From: Clostridium sp. CAG:389
GTDB taxonomy: Bacteria > Bacillota > Clostridia > TANB77 > CAG-508
Direction of reading: 5' to 3'
Length of the DNA stretch: 18,863 bases
Assembly (NCBI GenBank): GCA_000438255.1
Contig: FR901954.1
Coordinates: forward strand, 1-18,863
Positions within the stretch are counted from its first letter, which is position 1. Every line of letters begins with the position of its first letter. The position numbers and the translations under genes were made by a program. A model generated the notes under the pieces. That model was not told the DNA's origin and searched no databases. It saw nothing but the letters and a program-made list of their open reading frames with translations. This document shows, one piece after another, positions 7,020 to 14,400 of the stretch.

Positions 7020-7804
7020 ATTTCAACTAAATATTCTTTTAAAAATTCTACAACTCCATTTTGATTATTAGTCTCTGAAGTTATATAATCTGCCTGTTCT
7101 TTAACTTCTGGCAAGGCATTTTTCATAGCAACACCGACACCGCATTTTTTAAGCATTTCAATATCATTTAAACCATCACCAAATGCAATAATATTTTCAT
7201 TTGAAATGCCTTCTAATTTGGCAACTTCAGTTATTCCTTTATATTTTTCAACACCTTTTTGAAGTATATCTAACCATTTTTTATCTCCAAAACTATCTTG
7301 CATCATCTCTATTTCTAAATTAGGAATTTTTGATTTAAACAAATCCAAATATTCTTTTGCAAATTCATTATTTAAAAATTCTACTGTTAAATGAGTTATT
7401 TCTGATAATTTTTCTAAGATTTCCATTATATTTATTGTACCATCATAGTGATGAGCTAAATTTCTATCGCGTATTTCTATTGTTGTAAATTTGTTTTTAT
7501 CATAATATGAAGCAATATTTTGAACTGTTTCTTTTGATAATTGATTTATATATACTTCTTTCCATTTTGTTTCTGTATCTTCACTTCTAAATACTGCTGC
7601 TCCAGTGTCACTTACAATATAATTTGCAAATTCTGCCCCTTCTGTTCCAATAAGTGCATCTTTTAATATTCTCCCTGTTGCAATTGTAATTATATGTCCT
7701 TGTTCTTTTATCTTTTTAAAGTATGATTTTGATATTTCACTTACTATTCCGTCACTATTCAATAGAGTTCCATCTAAATCTAATGCAATTAATTTTTTAT
7801 CCAT
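7016..7804 (-). CDS. HAD-superfamily phosphatase, Cof type
   Basis: Cytoplasmic Mg2+-dependent phosphatase acting on small phosphorylated metabolites such as sugar phosphates or flavin precursors. The catalytic motif DLDGT (D9, D11) is at the start, TIATGR follows as motif II, the type II cap lies in the middle, and GDGLNDIEML (209-218) near the end is motif IV. The 262-residue length is usual for the Cof/YidA subfamily. AAAGGAAG lies about 8 bases upstream of the ATG. The substrate is not predictable from sequence. Confidence 0.92.
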   Translation of the reverse strand: MDKKLIALDLDGTLLNSDGIVSEISKSYFKKIKEQGHIITIATGRILKDALIGTEGAEFANYIVSDTGAAVFRSEDTETKWKEVYINQLSKETVQNIASYYDKNKFTTIEIRDRNLAHHYDGTINIMEILEKLSEITHLTVEFLNNEFAKEYLDLFKSKIPNLEIEMMQDSFGDKKWLDILQKGVEKYKGITEVAKLEGISNENIIAFGDGLNDIEMLKKCGVGVAMKNALPEVKEQADYITSETNNQNGVVEFLKEYLVEI

Positions 7805-7864
7805 TGTTTATCTTCCTTTTCTAATTTTAATAATTGTATTTTTCCAATTTATTTTGTAATTATT

Positions 7865-8116
7865 CTATAATTCATATATATTAGCTTTTAAAATGATCTT
7901 TTGTATTTTTGTTTTATCATCTAGTGCAATATTCCAAGTACTACCTGCAATACTTCTTTTGATTTTATTTTCTTTTGTAGGAGCTCCTAATAGTTTATTG
8001 AGCTTTTTTTGTAAATTCACTTTGTTAGTGTATATTGATAGCATATTTTCACTATATAATACATTTATTGTTGTTTCTGTTTCTGATTTGTTTGGTTCTT
8101 TGTATATTTTCTCCAT
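7865..8116 (-). CDS. Small protein of unknown function
   Basis: An 83-residue soluble protein that I do not recognise. It is charged, with a likely beta-rich first half (ETTINVLYSENMLSIYTN) and a conserved-looking core (KLLGAPTKENKIKRSIAGSTWNIAL). It has no cysteine, signal peptide or membrane segment. TAGGAG lies 7 bases upstream of the ATG, and TATGATAAAAT a little further upstream could be an extended -10 box. It lies between trmL and the HAD gene, all on one strand with gaps of 53 and 60 bases. The good ribosome site and the reading frame make it likely to be real. Confidence 0.65.
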   Translation of the reverse strand: MEKIYKEPNKSETETTINVLYSENMLSIYTNKVNLQKKLNKLLGAPTKENKIKRSIAGSTWNIALDDKTKIQKIILKANIYEL

Positions 8117-8169
8117 AAATTGCTCCTATTTTAAAATTTTATTTGATTTTATCATAGCAAATAATATTA

Positions 8170-8676
8170 CTATTTATCACTAAAATATGTACTTGTTTCT
8201 TGTAAATCTTCAAAATTATGTTGTCTTAAAATTTCATATGTAATAATCGCAACAGAATTTGATAAATTCAAAGATCTAAGAGTAGGAAGCATTGGTATTC
8301 TTATTGTTTTTTCATCCAAATATTTTTCCAATAAAGTCTCTGGCAATCCTTTTGTTTCTTTTCCATACAATACAAATACTTCATCCATTGTTGAATAGTC
8401 TATATCTGTATATTTTGTTGTTCCTTTTGTTGTAGCAAAAAACATATTATTTTCCTCTGGCCTGTATTTATTTAAAAAATCATCTAATGACTTGTGCTCT
8501 TCTATGTCTAGCTTGTCCCAATAGTCTAGTCCAGCTCTTTTTACTGATTTTTCATCTATTTTGAATCCTAGTGGGTGTACTAGATGGAGTTTTGCTCCTG
8601 TTATTGCACATGTCCTTGCTATATTTCCTGTGTTTTGTGGTATTTCTGGTTCAACCATTACTATATTTAATTTCAT
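8170..8676 (-). CDS. trmL: tRNA (cytidine/uridine-34 2'-O)-methyltransferase TrmL
   Basis: SPOUT-class enzyme that methylates the ribose of wobble nucleotide 34 in leucine tRNAs using S-adenosylmethionine. The family hallmarks run along the 168-residue protein: VEPEIPQNTGNIARTCAITG at the start, RAGLDYWD, VLYGKETKGLPE (knot motif 2), and IPMLPTLRSLNLSNSVAI (knot motif 3, cofactor binding). Length is typical. AGAAGGT precedes the ATG by about 9 bases. Upstream, TTTGTGATATAAA at 8719-8731 is a candidate extended -10 promoter shared with other genes in the window. Confidence 0.95.
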   Translation of the reverse strand: MKLNIVMVEPEIPQNTGNIARTCAITGAKLHLVHPLGFKIDEKSVKRAGLDYWDKLDIEEHKSLDDFLNKYRPEENNMFFATTKGTTKYTDIDYSTMDEVFVLYGKETKGLPETLLEKYLDEKTIRIPMLPTLRSLNLSNSVAIITYEILRQHNFEDLQETSTYFSDK

Positions 8677-8718
8677 TTTTATTACCTTCTTTTTATAATT
8701 TTATATTTTTTTATTAAA

Positions 8719-8731
8719 TTTATATCACAAA
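8719..8731 (-). promoter_or_regulatory. Candidate promoter -10 element of trmL
   Basis: TTTGTGATATAAA on the minus strand, 43 bases before the trmL start. The same string occurs upstream of the queuosine-salvage gene and the Nudix-like stub. No clear -35 box is visible. Confidence 0.4.
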
Positions 8732-8766
8732 AAATGAAAAAAATAAAGTATTTATATAAAAAATGC

Positions 8767-8802
8767 CCCTTATGTGTATATATAATACTATACACATAAG
8801 GG
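8767..8802 (-). terminator. Intrinsic terminator after the unknown 140-residue gene
   Basis: The arms at 8767-8780 (CCCTTATGTGTATA) and 8789-8802 pair perfectly over 14 bp with an 8-base loop. On the minus strand the hairpin is followed by GCATTTTTTATAT. It starts 8 bases after the stop codon. Confidence 0.9.
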
Positions 8803-8810
8803 ACTGAGAC

Positions 8811-9233
8811 TTAATTAACAATTGAATATCTACTCAGTAGTTTGCTTATCTGGAATTTTAACATAATATGTTCGTTTTCCTGTTCCAATTTCTCTACATC
8901 GAAATATTTTTCACAACAAAACTCACAATGTTCTGCCTTTTCTTTCATCTTTATAAGTGGTAATATAAGTTCTTCTTTTGGTCCAATCTTGATTTCTTTT
9001 TCAGTTATTACCTTATCACCTACAAGAGTTGTCTGTATTTTTTCATATACAGATTTTGTGTCTACCCAAAACTCTGCCGTTACTACTTCTGTTTTTAGAA
9101 ACTTTTCATCAGAAAGACTTCCTAGTTCTTTGTTTATCCGTTCTAAACAGTCTTCCCACAACTTTGTTCCTTTTTTTTGATTGATTTCGTTGAATCTCGC
9201 TGTGATTTGTAATTCCAGTTGCCTTTCAGTCAT
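8811..9233 (-). CDS. Unknown 140-residue protein with a CxxCC motif
   Basis: I do not recognise the family. The protein is soluble and charged: a helical N-terminus (MTERQLELQITARFNEINQKK), a middle that could be beta-stranded (EVVTAEFWVDTKSVYEKIQTTLVGDKV), then HCEFCCEKYF near residue 107, which could bind metal or form disulfides, and a helical tail. It is a single-gene transcript: promoter at 9317-9345, a structured 65-base leader, an excellent AAGGAGGT ribosome site 6 bases before the ATG, and a strong terminator. The CGG at 9138-9140 is used as arginine. The controlled leader suggests its amount matters to the cell. Confidence 0.75.
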   Translation of the reverse strand: MTERQLELQITARFNEINQKKGTKLWEDCLERINKELGSLSDEKFLKTEVVTAEFWVDTKSVYEKIQTTLVGDKVITEKEIKIGPKEELILPLIKMKEKAEHCEFCCEKYFDVEKLEQENEHIMLKFQISKLLSRYSIVN

Positions 9234-9238
9234 TTTTT

Positions 9239-9303
9239 ACCTCCTTGAATGTGATGGAGGTACGAAACCTCCAAGTTTTTAGTTGCTTTTAGGTTTCCTA
9301 AAA
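9239..9303 (-). promoter_or_regulatory. Structured leader with competing hairpins over the ribosome site
   Basis: In transcript order: TTTTAGG-AAA-CCTAAAA (9303-9287), then TGGAGGT-TTCGT-ACCTCCA (about 9273-9255), then the ribosome site GGAGGT (9244-9239). The segment ACCTCC (9261-9256) can pair with either the upstream GGAGGT or the ribosome site. GAAACCT (9297-9291) can pair with AGGTTTC (9270-9264), which would break the second hairpin and free ACCTCC to cover the ribosome site. This gives two exclusive folds, open and closed. Pairing is seen in sequence; regulation is inferred. Confidence 0.5.
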
Positions 9304-9316
9304 TTAAGTTGAACAA

Positions 9317-9345
9317 ATTATATCATTTTTTTATGTAAATTACAA
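9317..9345 (-). promoter_or_regulatory. Promoter of the unknown 140-residue gene
   Basis: On the minus strand: TTGTAA (9345-9340), a 17-bp spacer and TATAAT (9322-9317), with TG one base upstream of the -10 box. Transcription would start near 9310, giving a leader of about 77 bases. Confidence 0.75.
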
Positions 9346-9480
9346 GTGTTTTATTTTTCTTATTTAGTTTTATATTACAATTATTAATTGGATTCAACTA
9401 TTTTTCCATTTTTTAATAAAATGATTTTGTTACATTCTTTTATTGTTGATTTTGTTTGTTTAAATTTATTACTCTATATT

Positions 9481-10358
9481 CTAATATCTTAATCCATCTT
9501 CCATATTTATTTTTGTTGGTATAATAAATTTAGCATCTATTTTATGTGATACTAAATTTGTTATTACTTTCATAGCTCTTGAACCATCAAACCATTTTGG
9601 ATTATCACTATTTGCTCTAATTTTATCTAACGAAGTTACTAAGGCATCTTTATCATAATTGTCACTCATTTCAGTTGTTAGCATATATTTTTGTTTTTCG
9701 TTTTTATACAAAGTATTTTCTATTAAGTTATATCTTGCATTATTATACCAATATAAGTGATCTCCTCCTGCTAATATTAATACATCCGCCTTAACATTTA
9801 TATCACCAATTAATTCATTAACATAGTTATAAACATCATTAAAAGAACAGCTTGGAACATCGTTTTTTAAAGTATCGAATTTATTCGTAATATCTACAAC
9901 TCCAAAATTGTAATATTTTTTATCAATAATTGTTTTATTATTTACAAATATAAGTTCTATTGAACCTCCTCCACCTATAAAAACACAAATATTACCATTA
10001 TATTCTATATTATTGTAACATCCTTGTGCAGTATAGTTTGCTTCATCTTCTTGTGATACAACTTGAATTTTTAAATTATATTTATCATATAACTTTTTAT
10101 TAATTTCATTTAATTCTTCTTTTGATATATTTCTAAATATGCTACATCCATAAATATTTACATTTTTTGTATAATTTAAAGCGTTTTCTATTGTATTATA
10201 TAATTTGTTTAAATCTTCTTCATTAATTTATTTTGTTCTTTATAGTTTTTCTTGAATTCAATTGTTATATTGTTTTCATATATTAAATCTTCATCTTTGT
10301 ATATATGCGTTTTTGTATTATTACTTCCTATTTCAATAATTGCAAATATATTACTCAT
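9481..10358 (-). pseudogene. Ppx/GppA-like phosphatase with a one-base frameshift
   Basis: Exopolyphosphatase / guanosine-pentaphosphate phosphatase-like protein of the ASKHA fold, about 293 residues if restored. The start MSNIFAIIEIGSNNTKTHIY (phosphate 1 motif) is at ATG 10358, behind AAGGAA. The zero frame stops at 10209. A different frame is open from about 10230 to 9481 and carries VSQEDEANYTA, CVFIGGGGSIEL (phosphate 2 motif), LILAGGD and a C-terminal IIPTKINMEDGLRY. Adding one A to the AAA run near 10236 joins the two. The long second part has no ATG, GTG or TTG before 9711, so it would not be translated alone in full. The break may be a homopolymer error or true decay. The gene directly follows a Nudix-like stub. 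Confidence 0.8.
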
Positions 10359-10371
10359 TTTATTTTCCTTC

Positions 10372-10500
10372 TTATTTTTCTGACATTTCATAATATTTTA
10401 CTAAATATTCCCAGCATCCTTCTTTGCCACAATTTACTCTTGTTTCTGTTTTTCCTGTATACATTCCTCTTTCATCTAATACATCTACTAATTCTTCCAT
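10372..10500 (-). pseudogene. Nudix-like N-terminal stub, 42 codons
   Basis: Starts at ATG 10500 and reads MEELVDVLDERGMYTGKTET, which resembles the N-terminal strand pair of isopentenyl-diphosphate-isomerase-type Nudix proteins (LDVLDENGNKTG). After RVNCGKEG, where KEGLWHR would be expected, it diverges to CWEYLVKYYEMSEK and stops. The Nudix box is absent. The stop lies inside the ribosome site of the Ppx-like gene. It appears to be the head of one gene joined to unrelated sequence. The family call rests on about 20 residues. Confidence 0.45.
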
Positions 10501-10543
10501 GTTTTATATACCACTTTCTAAAAATAATTTTCTCTATATTTTT

Positions 10544-10574
10544 TTTATATCACAAATTTCTAAATTTTCATAGT
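10544..10574 (-). repeat. 31-bp promoter-like repeat, copy 1
   Basis: The minus strand reads ACTATGAAAATTT, then AGAAATTTGTGATATAAA. It matches 13399-13429 at 29 of 31 positions. It lies 44 bases before the Nudix-like stub. The 3' end forms an extended -10 box with ATGAAA 16 bp upstream as a possible -35 box. Confidence 0.6.
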
Positions 10575-10585
10575 CTATTTATAAG

Positions 10586-11119
10586 TCATTTTATGTTTGC
10601 TTCTTCAAGTTTATTATCTTCTCTTTTTGATTCTTTTATTATATTGTATATAGTAATAATAGCGATTAAAACTTCTGTTACCATTGATGGATATGCTTTT
10701 ACACATATATCATGTAAAAACCATAATATTTGATTTAGAACTAATCCATATCTTAAAATTTGTGCATCATTGCTTTTTAAACAAAATATTGCATAACTAG
10801 ATGATGCTAATATTGGAAAAATTCCTATCCATCCTTTTGTGTTAAAGGCTAGTCCAAATAGTATGTAAAAAACTATAAATAAAATAGTTAGTTTTTTTGT
10901 TATTTTTTCTTTATATGTTAAATAATTTCTTATAACATTTACTATATTTGTTACTACTGCTGAATATGAACATAAAAAGAAATTTGACAATGCTCCAAAT
11001 ATTGGATTGAATATTTGGATTTTAGCCATTTCTTTTTTGTTTTTGCTAAAAGTAGACCATGCCATTAGTATTGCACATATAAAAGAACATATTGTTCCTA
11101 GTGTAAAATTATATATCAT
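10586..11119 (-). CDS. YgjV-family membrane protein (copy A)
   Basis: A 177-residue integral membrane protein of the Imp-YgjV type, function unknown. About five or six hydrophobic segments; family-like features include NIVNVIRNYLTYK, GWIGIFPILASSSYAIF and the C-terminal NQILWFLHDICVKAYPSMVTEV. The ATG at 11119 follows GGAG in the leader AAAAGATTGGAGAAATAA, nearly the same leader as that of the queuosine-salvage gene. It is one of three YgjV genes in this window (others at 13803-14315 and 18756-18863), all clearly divergent copies. Its position between a cysteine-rich protein gene and a Nudix stub gives no firm clue to its role. Confidence 0.8.
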   Translation of the reverse strand: MIYNFTLGTICSFICAILMAWSTFSKNKKEMAKIQIFNPIFGALSNFFLCSYSAVVTNIVNVIRNYLTYKEKITKKLTILFIVFYILFGLAFNTKGWIGIFPILASSSYAIFCLKSNDAQILRYGLVLNQILWFLHDICVKAYPSMVTEVLIAIITIYNIIKESKREDNKLEEANIK

Positions 11120-11272
11120 TATATTATTTCTCCAATCTTTTTAATGTTTATTTTTACTTTTAAAAAAATCTATTTGTTATTTTATCCATTTTTTCACTTC
11201 ATTTTTTCATTACTATTTTCGAATTTATACTGCTCCAACTACTTTTTTACTCTTTTAATAAATTCTTCTTTA

Positions 11273-12163
11273 TTAGATAATGCTTGTTACTTTTTCCAAT
11301 ACTTGCTCTTTTGTTTTATAAAAATCATATACTAAATATTTTCTTTGTTTTTTACTAAAAAATGCATCAAACAAAATAAATTCATGTGCCCAATATCCAA
11401 TTCCTCGTTTAGTTAAATACGGACATACAAATAATCTACATGCCATACATTCAACATTACACATGCCTTTATCTAAATGTTCACATTTTCTAATTTCCTT
11501 AAAACAACACCCATCTTTTGAGGTAAATGGATAGAAATTCAAATGTCTTTGTGCTATACATTTATCATTTATAAAATCACAATAATTGTTCGATATAAAA
11601 TCTTTGCATAAATAATTATATACATAGTCATATATTTTTTCATTTCTAATTTTAACATTATCAATTTTTATAATTTCTAGTGCTTTTGTTAATTCTGAAT
11701 ATTTAAATATATTTTCATTATTTATATTTCTTGCAATAATTTTTATATTTTTAATTTTCCTTTTGTCTAATATTTTTATTAAATCAACAATATCTAATTT
11801 ATTATTTTCACTTTTATACAATATATTTTGTTTTTTCTTGTCATATATTATTTTTTTGCAAATATTTTTCTTCGTTTTTAGTTCTTTCTCTGTGACATTC
11901 ATTATACTTTCTACTATTCTATTTATATTTTGTTTCATACGAGTATGAAAATATTTTTGACATTCAATGTCATCTAAATTAATCAATCCTTTTTCAATAT
12001 TTGTTTCTTGATTATTTATTTCAATATTTATAGTATTTTTTAATTTTAACATTTCATTATTATAACTTATGTATGCACTACATATTCTATATAAAAATAT
12101 TGAATCATCAGTGTTTAGATTTTTTAATATTTCCATTTTTATATCTAATTCTTTGCTTACCAT
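11273..12163 (-). CDS. Unknown protein with cysteine-rich C-terminal domain
   Basis: A 296-residue soluble protein that I cannot name. Residues 1-190 are helical and lysine-rich. The last third contains a dense cysteine set: CIAQRHLNFYPF, DGCCFKEI, KCEHL, GMCNVEC, MACRLFVCPYL, then GIGYWAHEFILFDAFFSKKQ. The spacing of nine or more cysteines suggests an iron-sulfur cluster or zinc site, as in proteins that accompany radical SAM enzymes, but no CxxxCxxC radical SAM motif is present. AAGGA precedes the ATG by about 11 bases. The frame ends VTSII; a shifted frame just beyond reads SNKEEFIKRVKK, so a late frameshift is possible. No neighbour explains it. Confidence 0.7.
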   Translation of the reverse strand: MVSKELDIKMEILKNLNTDDSIFLYRICSAYISYNNEMLKLKNTINIEINNQETNIEKGLINLDDIECQKYFHTRMKQNINRIVESIMNVTEKELKTKKNICKKIIYDKKKQNILYKSENNKLDIVDLIKILDKRKIKNIKIIARNINNENIFKYSELTKALEIIKIDNVKIRNEKIYDYVYNYLCKDFISNNYCDFINDKCIAQRHLNFYPFTSKDGCCFKEIRKCEHLDKGMCNVECMACRLFVCPYLTKRGIGYWAHEFILFDAFFSKKQRKYLVYDFYKTKEQVLEKVTSII

Positions 12164-12290
12164 ACTACGTCACATCCTTCAAATACTTTTTCTAGTTTTT
12201 AAATTATTATAAACTCTTTTTCCTCCAACAATTATGTAGCTATAACCATATTTGCAAAATCAATCAATTTATTTCTAACAAACAATTTTA

Positions 12291-12430
12291 TTAATATTCT
12301 TTTAAAGAATATTTAATTAATTTTTCTCCATCGTATTCAAATTTTACCGTAAAAAACGTATTATCATTTTTTATCTTCTCTACAAATATCTTATCGCCTT
12401 CCCATGTTGTCGATACATAAATTTTTACTA
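12291..12430 (-). pseudogene. Orphan open segment, possible gene tail
   Basis: From just after the queuosine-salvage stop, a different minus-strand frame stays open to a TAA at 12291. It reads VSTTWEGDKIFVEKIKND, then FEYDGEKLIKYSLKEY. There is no start codon with a ribosome site, but the amino-acid mix looks coding, like the C-terminal strands of some protein. I read it as a truncated tail left by a deletion. The stretch 12164-12290 holds only stop-rich sequence and the ribosome site of the next gene. Confidence 0.35.
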
Positions 12431-13360
12431 ATAATTAATATTTCTAGTCAAATGATATGGTTTTAATTTTATATCTTTATTTCTTCCTTGACTCCATATA
12501 TAATCATTAATATCTATTGAACAAACTTTATCCCCCAATTTTTTCTTTATTAAATCAATTGCTATAATCATATTAGCTCTTATCTCTACCTCATATTCTG
12601 AATTTACTTCTATCTCTTTTTTACTATCTATAATATCAGCTAATTCATTACTATATTCTAGTATTCCTAATCCTCTCATTACTTGTGGAATCTTATAATC
12701 CGCACAGCCTACTAAATGAGAATAATCTACCTTTATATGTTCTTTTAATTCTCTTATATGTAATATGTCAGATGTTAACAACTGTGCTAATTTATACAAA
12801 TAAATAGGCTTGCCATTGTATATTCTTTCATCTTTAAAATTTTGAAAGTATTTTATAATTACATCGAATAATTCTATATCATTAGTAATGTTTTTTATAA
12901 ATTCATAAAAGTTTTTATTCATTTTTTCATTAACTATTTTACTAACATTTGTTATAATTTTATATCTTTCTTCAAATAACGGAATTTCTACATTTCCTTT
13001 TAATATTTCTCTAAATTCATCTTTAGTTATATTAGAAAAATCGGTAGTGTTGTTGTCTTTTACATATTTTAATATTGCATATAGCAATGCAATGCTTCCA
13101 CTTTCTTTTCCATTTATTGTATTTATCTCCCATTTAGGTTCTCCCCAAAATGAAAAATCTATTGCATCATATACTAGTAAAAAGTTTATTATTGTTTCTG
13201 TTGGCAAATCTAATAAATTATATGGTGAAAAACTTAACCAATGTTTAGTTTCTACTTTATTAATTTTTTCTACAAATTTATCTATTTGTTTTTCATTTAT
13301 TTTAACTGATTTAGAATTATTAACAACATATTTACAACTTTTCATTATTTCATCTAACAT
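12428..13360 (-). CDS. Queuosine-salvage nucleosidase, DUF2419/Qng1 family
   Basis: Q_salvage-family protein, related to human QNG1 (C9orf64), which releases queuine from queuosine 5'-phosphate so that the base can be inserted into tRNA. The ATG at 13360 is preferred (310 residues; GGAG 9 bases upstream) over the in-frame TTG at 13375. Family motifs run in order: DFSFWGEPKW (about 68-77), ESGSIALLYAI, the FKDER ... YKLAQLLTSDI block, CADYKIPQVMRGLGILEYS, EVEIRANMI (the EIRA motif) and the C-terminal PYHLTRNINY. All match the full-length domain, so it looks intact. Its presence implies salvage of queuosine from outside. A possible partner is a transporter, and YgjV membrane proteins lie on both sides, but that link is only positional. 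Confidence 0.88.
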   Translation of the reverse strand: MLDEIMKSCKYVVNNSKSVKINEKQIDKFVEKINKVETKHWLSFSPYNLLDLPTETIINFLLVYDAIDFSFWGEPKWEINTINGKESGSIALLYAILKYVKDNNTTDFSNITKDEFREILKGNVEIPLFEERYKIITNVSKIVNEKMNKNFYEFIKNITNDIELFDVIIKYFQNFKDERIYNGKPIYLYKLAQLLTSDILHIRELKEHIKVDYSHLVGCADYKIPQVMRGLGILEYSNELADIIDSKKEIEVNSEYEVEIRANMIIAIDLIKKKLGDKVCSIDINDYIWSQGRNKDIKLKPYHLTRNINY

Positions 13361-13398
13361 TATAAAATTCTCCAATCTTTCTTATTTATATCATTTAC

Positions 13399-13429
13399 TT
13401 TATATCACAAATTCCCAAATTTTCATAGT
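13399..13429 (-). promoter_or_regulatory. Promoter of the queuosine-salvage gene; 31-bp repeat, copy 2
   Basis: ATGAAA (13426-13421), a 16-bp spacer and TATAAA (13404-13399) with an extended -10 TG. The element matches 10544-10574 at 29 of 31 bases. It is followed by the AAAGATTGGAG leader and the ATG at 13360. Confidence 0.55.
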
Positions 13430-13485
13430 TATTTTACCAATATTTTCAAATACATTTATCTTTACATTTCTGAAAATTCTTTTAA

Positions 13486-13822
13486 CTATTCTTGACTTAG
13501 TATTAATTCTTGTCTGTTTTCATTTTCTCTACCTTGTGGTACAAAATTTAAAACACTTATATTTTTTACATTTGCTATTTATAAACATTCTATTGTCTTG
13601 TTATTGCTGTAAATGTTTCAGGAGTAAAACATCTTTCATAATATGTTGTTACACTTCTTTTAATCTTTCATTCCATAGATATACTACTGCTCTTATTCTA
13701 TTTTCTTTACAAAATCCAACCATTTCGAATAAATCTGGATGCAAAAATGGCTCTCCCACTGAAATTGATATCTCTTCTATTCCACTTCGATTGTTTCCAT
13801 GCCTAATTACGTATAACTTCAT
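13486..13822 (-). pseudogene. Degraded radical SAM gene headed by a phosphoglycerate-mutase start
   Basis: The frame starts at ATG 13822 with MKLYVIRHG, the same nine residues that open the intact histidine phosphatase at 18784. It then switches to GIEEISISVGEPFLHPDLFE and MVGFCKENRIRAVVYL, a radical SAM segment in which the usual GGEP has become VGEP, and stops at 13649. Further on, another frame reads SVLNFVPQGRENENRQELIL, resembling the LRFVPQGR region of the same radical SAM type, and stops at 13486. The CxxxCxxC part and the middle of the gene are missing. The start overlaps the end of the YgjV gene by 20 bases, as at 18.8 kb. It is a fusion followed by decay. Confidence 0.75.
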
Positions 13823-14315
13823 CGTTACTTTTCCTTATATCATTTTTGTAAAGTGTGTATATTCCTGTAAGTAATAAAATAAAATCACCTAATACCATAA
13901 ACCAACCATGGTAATAGATATAATAAGATCCATATAAAATTCCTGTTGTTATTCCAGATATTCTAACTAATTTCATATTTGATTGCCATAAACAATATGA
14001 TCTAATCATTGAACCAATTGTTGGTAATAGTGAAATCCATCCTGTCCATGAAAAATAACAATTTATAATAATTATTCCTTCAAAAATAAATAGTATTATT
14101 AAATATGCAGATTTACTAAATTTGTTTTTGTTTATAAATATAAAAGTCCTTATTAGATTTATTATACTTAAAATTGCGCCTGTAAAAGCTGATATTAAAA
14201 AATCATATATTGCTTCAAAAAAGCAATTTAATGATTGAACATATAATGATTTTTTTCTCTCTTTAATACATATACTAATACACACTGCTAATAACGCTAA
14301 AATACTAAATACCAT
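13803..14315 (-). CDS. YgjV-family membrane protein (copy B)
   Basis: A 170-residue integral membrane protein of the Imp-YgjV type, function unknown. Hydrophobic segments alternate with short basic loops. Family-like landmarks are LSIINLIRTFIFINKNK, TGWISLLPTIGSMIRSYCLWQ, and the C-terminal YYIYYHGWFMVLGDFILLLTG. AGGAG lies about 9 bases upstream of the ATG. Its 3' end and the start of the next gene are duplicated at the right edge of the window (13810-13898 versus 18770-18863, nearly identical). The two encoded C-termini differ: RKSNDEVIRN here, RRKNNNEVICNKTW there. Confidence 0.8.
   Translation of the reverse strand: MVFSILALLAVCISICIKERKKSLYVQSLNCFFEAIYDFLISAFTGAILSIINLIRTFIFINKNKFSKSAYLIILFIFEGIIIINCYFSWTGWISLLPTIGSMIRSYCLWQSNMKLVRISGITTGILYGSYYIYYHGWFMVLGDFILLLTGIYTLYKNDIRKSNDEVIRN
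13810..13898. repeat. Duplicated ygjV/phosphatase junction, copy 1
   Basis: Almost identical to 18770-18863 apart from a 3-base gap in the ribosome-site region and a handful of substitutions. It covers the last codons of YgjV and the first codons of the histidine phosphatase reading frame. Similarity ends at the CATG of codons 8-9 of the phosphatase frame. Confidence 0.85.
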
Positions 14316-14329
14316 TTTTTATTTCTCCT

Positions 14330-14359
14330 ATAATCTCTACTTTTTATTTTTTTAGTCAA
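14330..14359 (-). promoter_or_regulatory. Promoter of ygjV copy B
   Basis: TTGACT (14359-14354), an 18-bp spacer and GATTAT (14335-14330), directly before AGGAG and the ATG at 14315. It lies just after the recombinase remnant. Confidence 0.5.
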
Positions 14360-14400
14360 CCCTTACCACTAATTATGATATTAGGAAGTTGATTTTCGCC

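Noticed and set aside
931..9140. CGG as a fully unassigned codon
   Set aside because: CGG is read in frame at 931-933, 1405-1407 and 9138-9140, where skipping the C leads at once or soon to a stop, so the codon is usable at least in those contexts.
11230..11275. Extension of the cysteine-rich protein by a shifted frame reading SNKEEFIKRVKK
   Set aside because: It looks coding but is only 12 codons and cannot be tested without homologues, so it is noted in the gene entry, not annotated.
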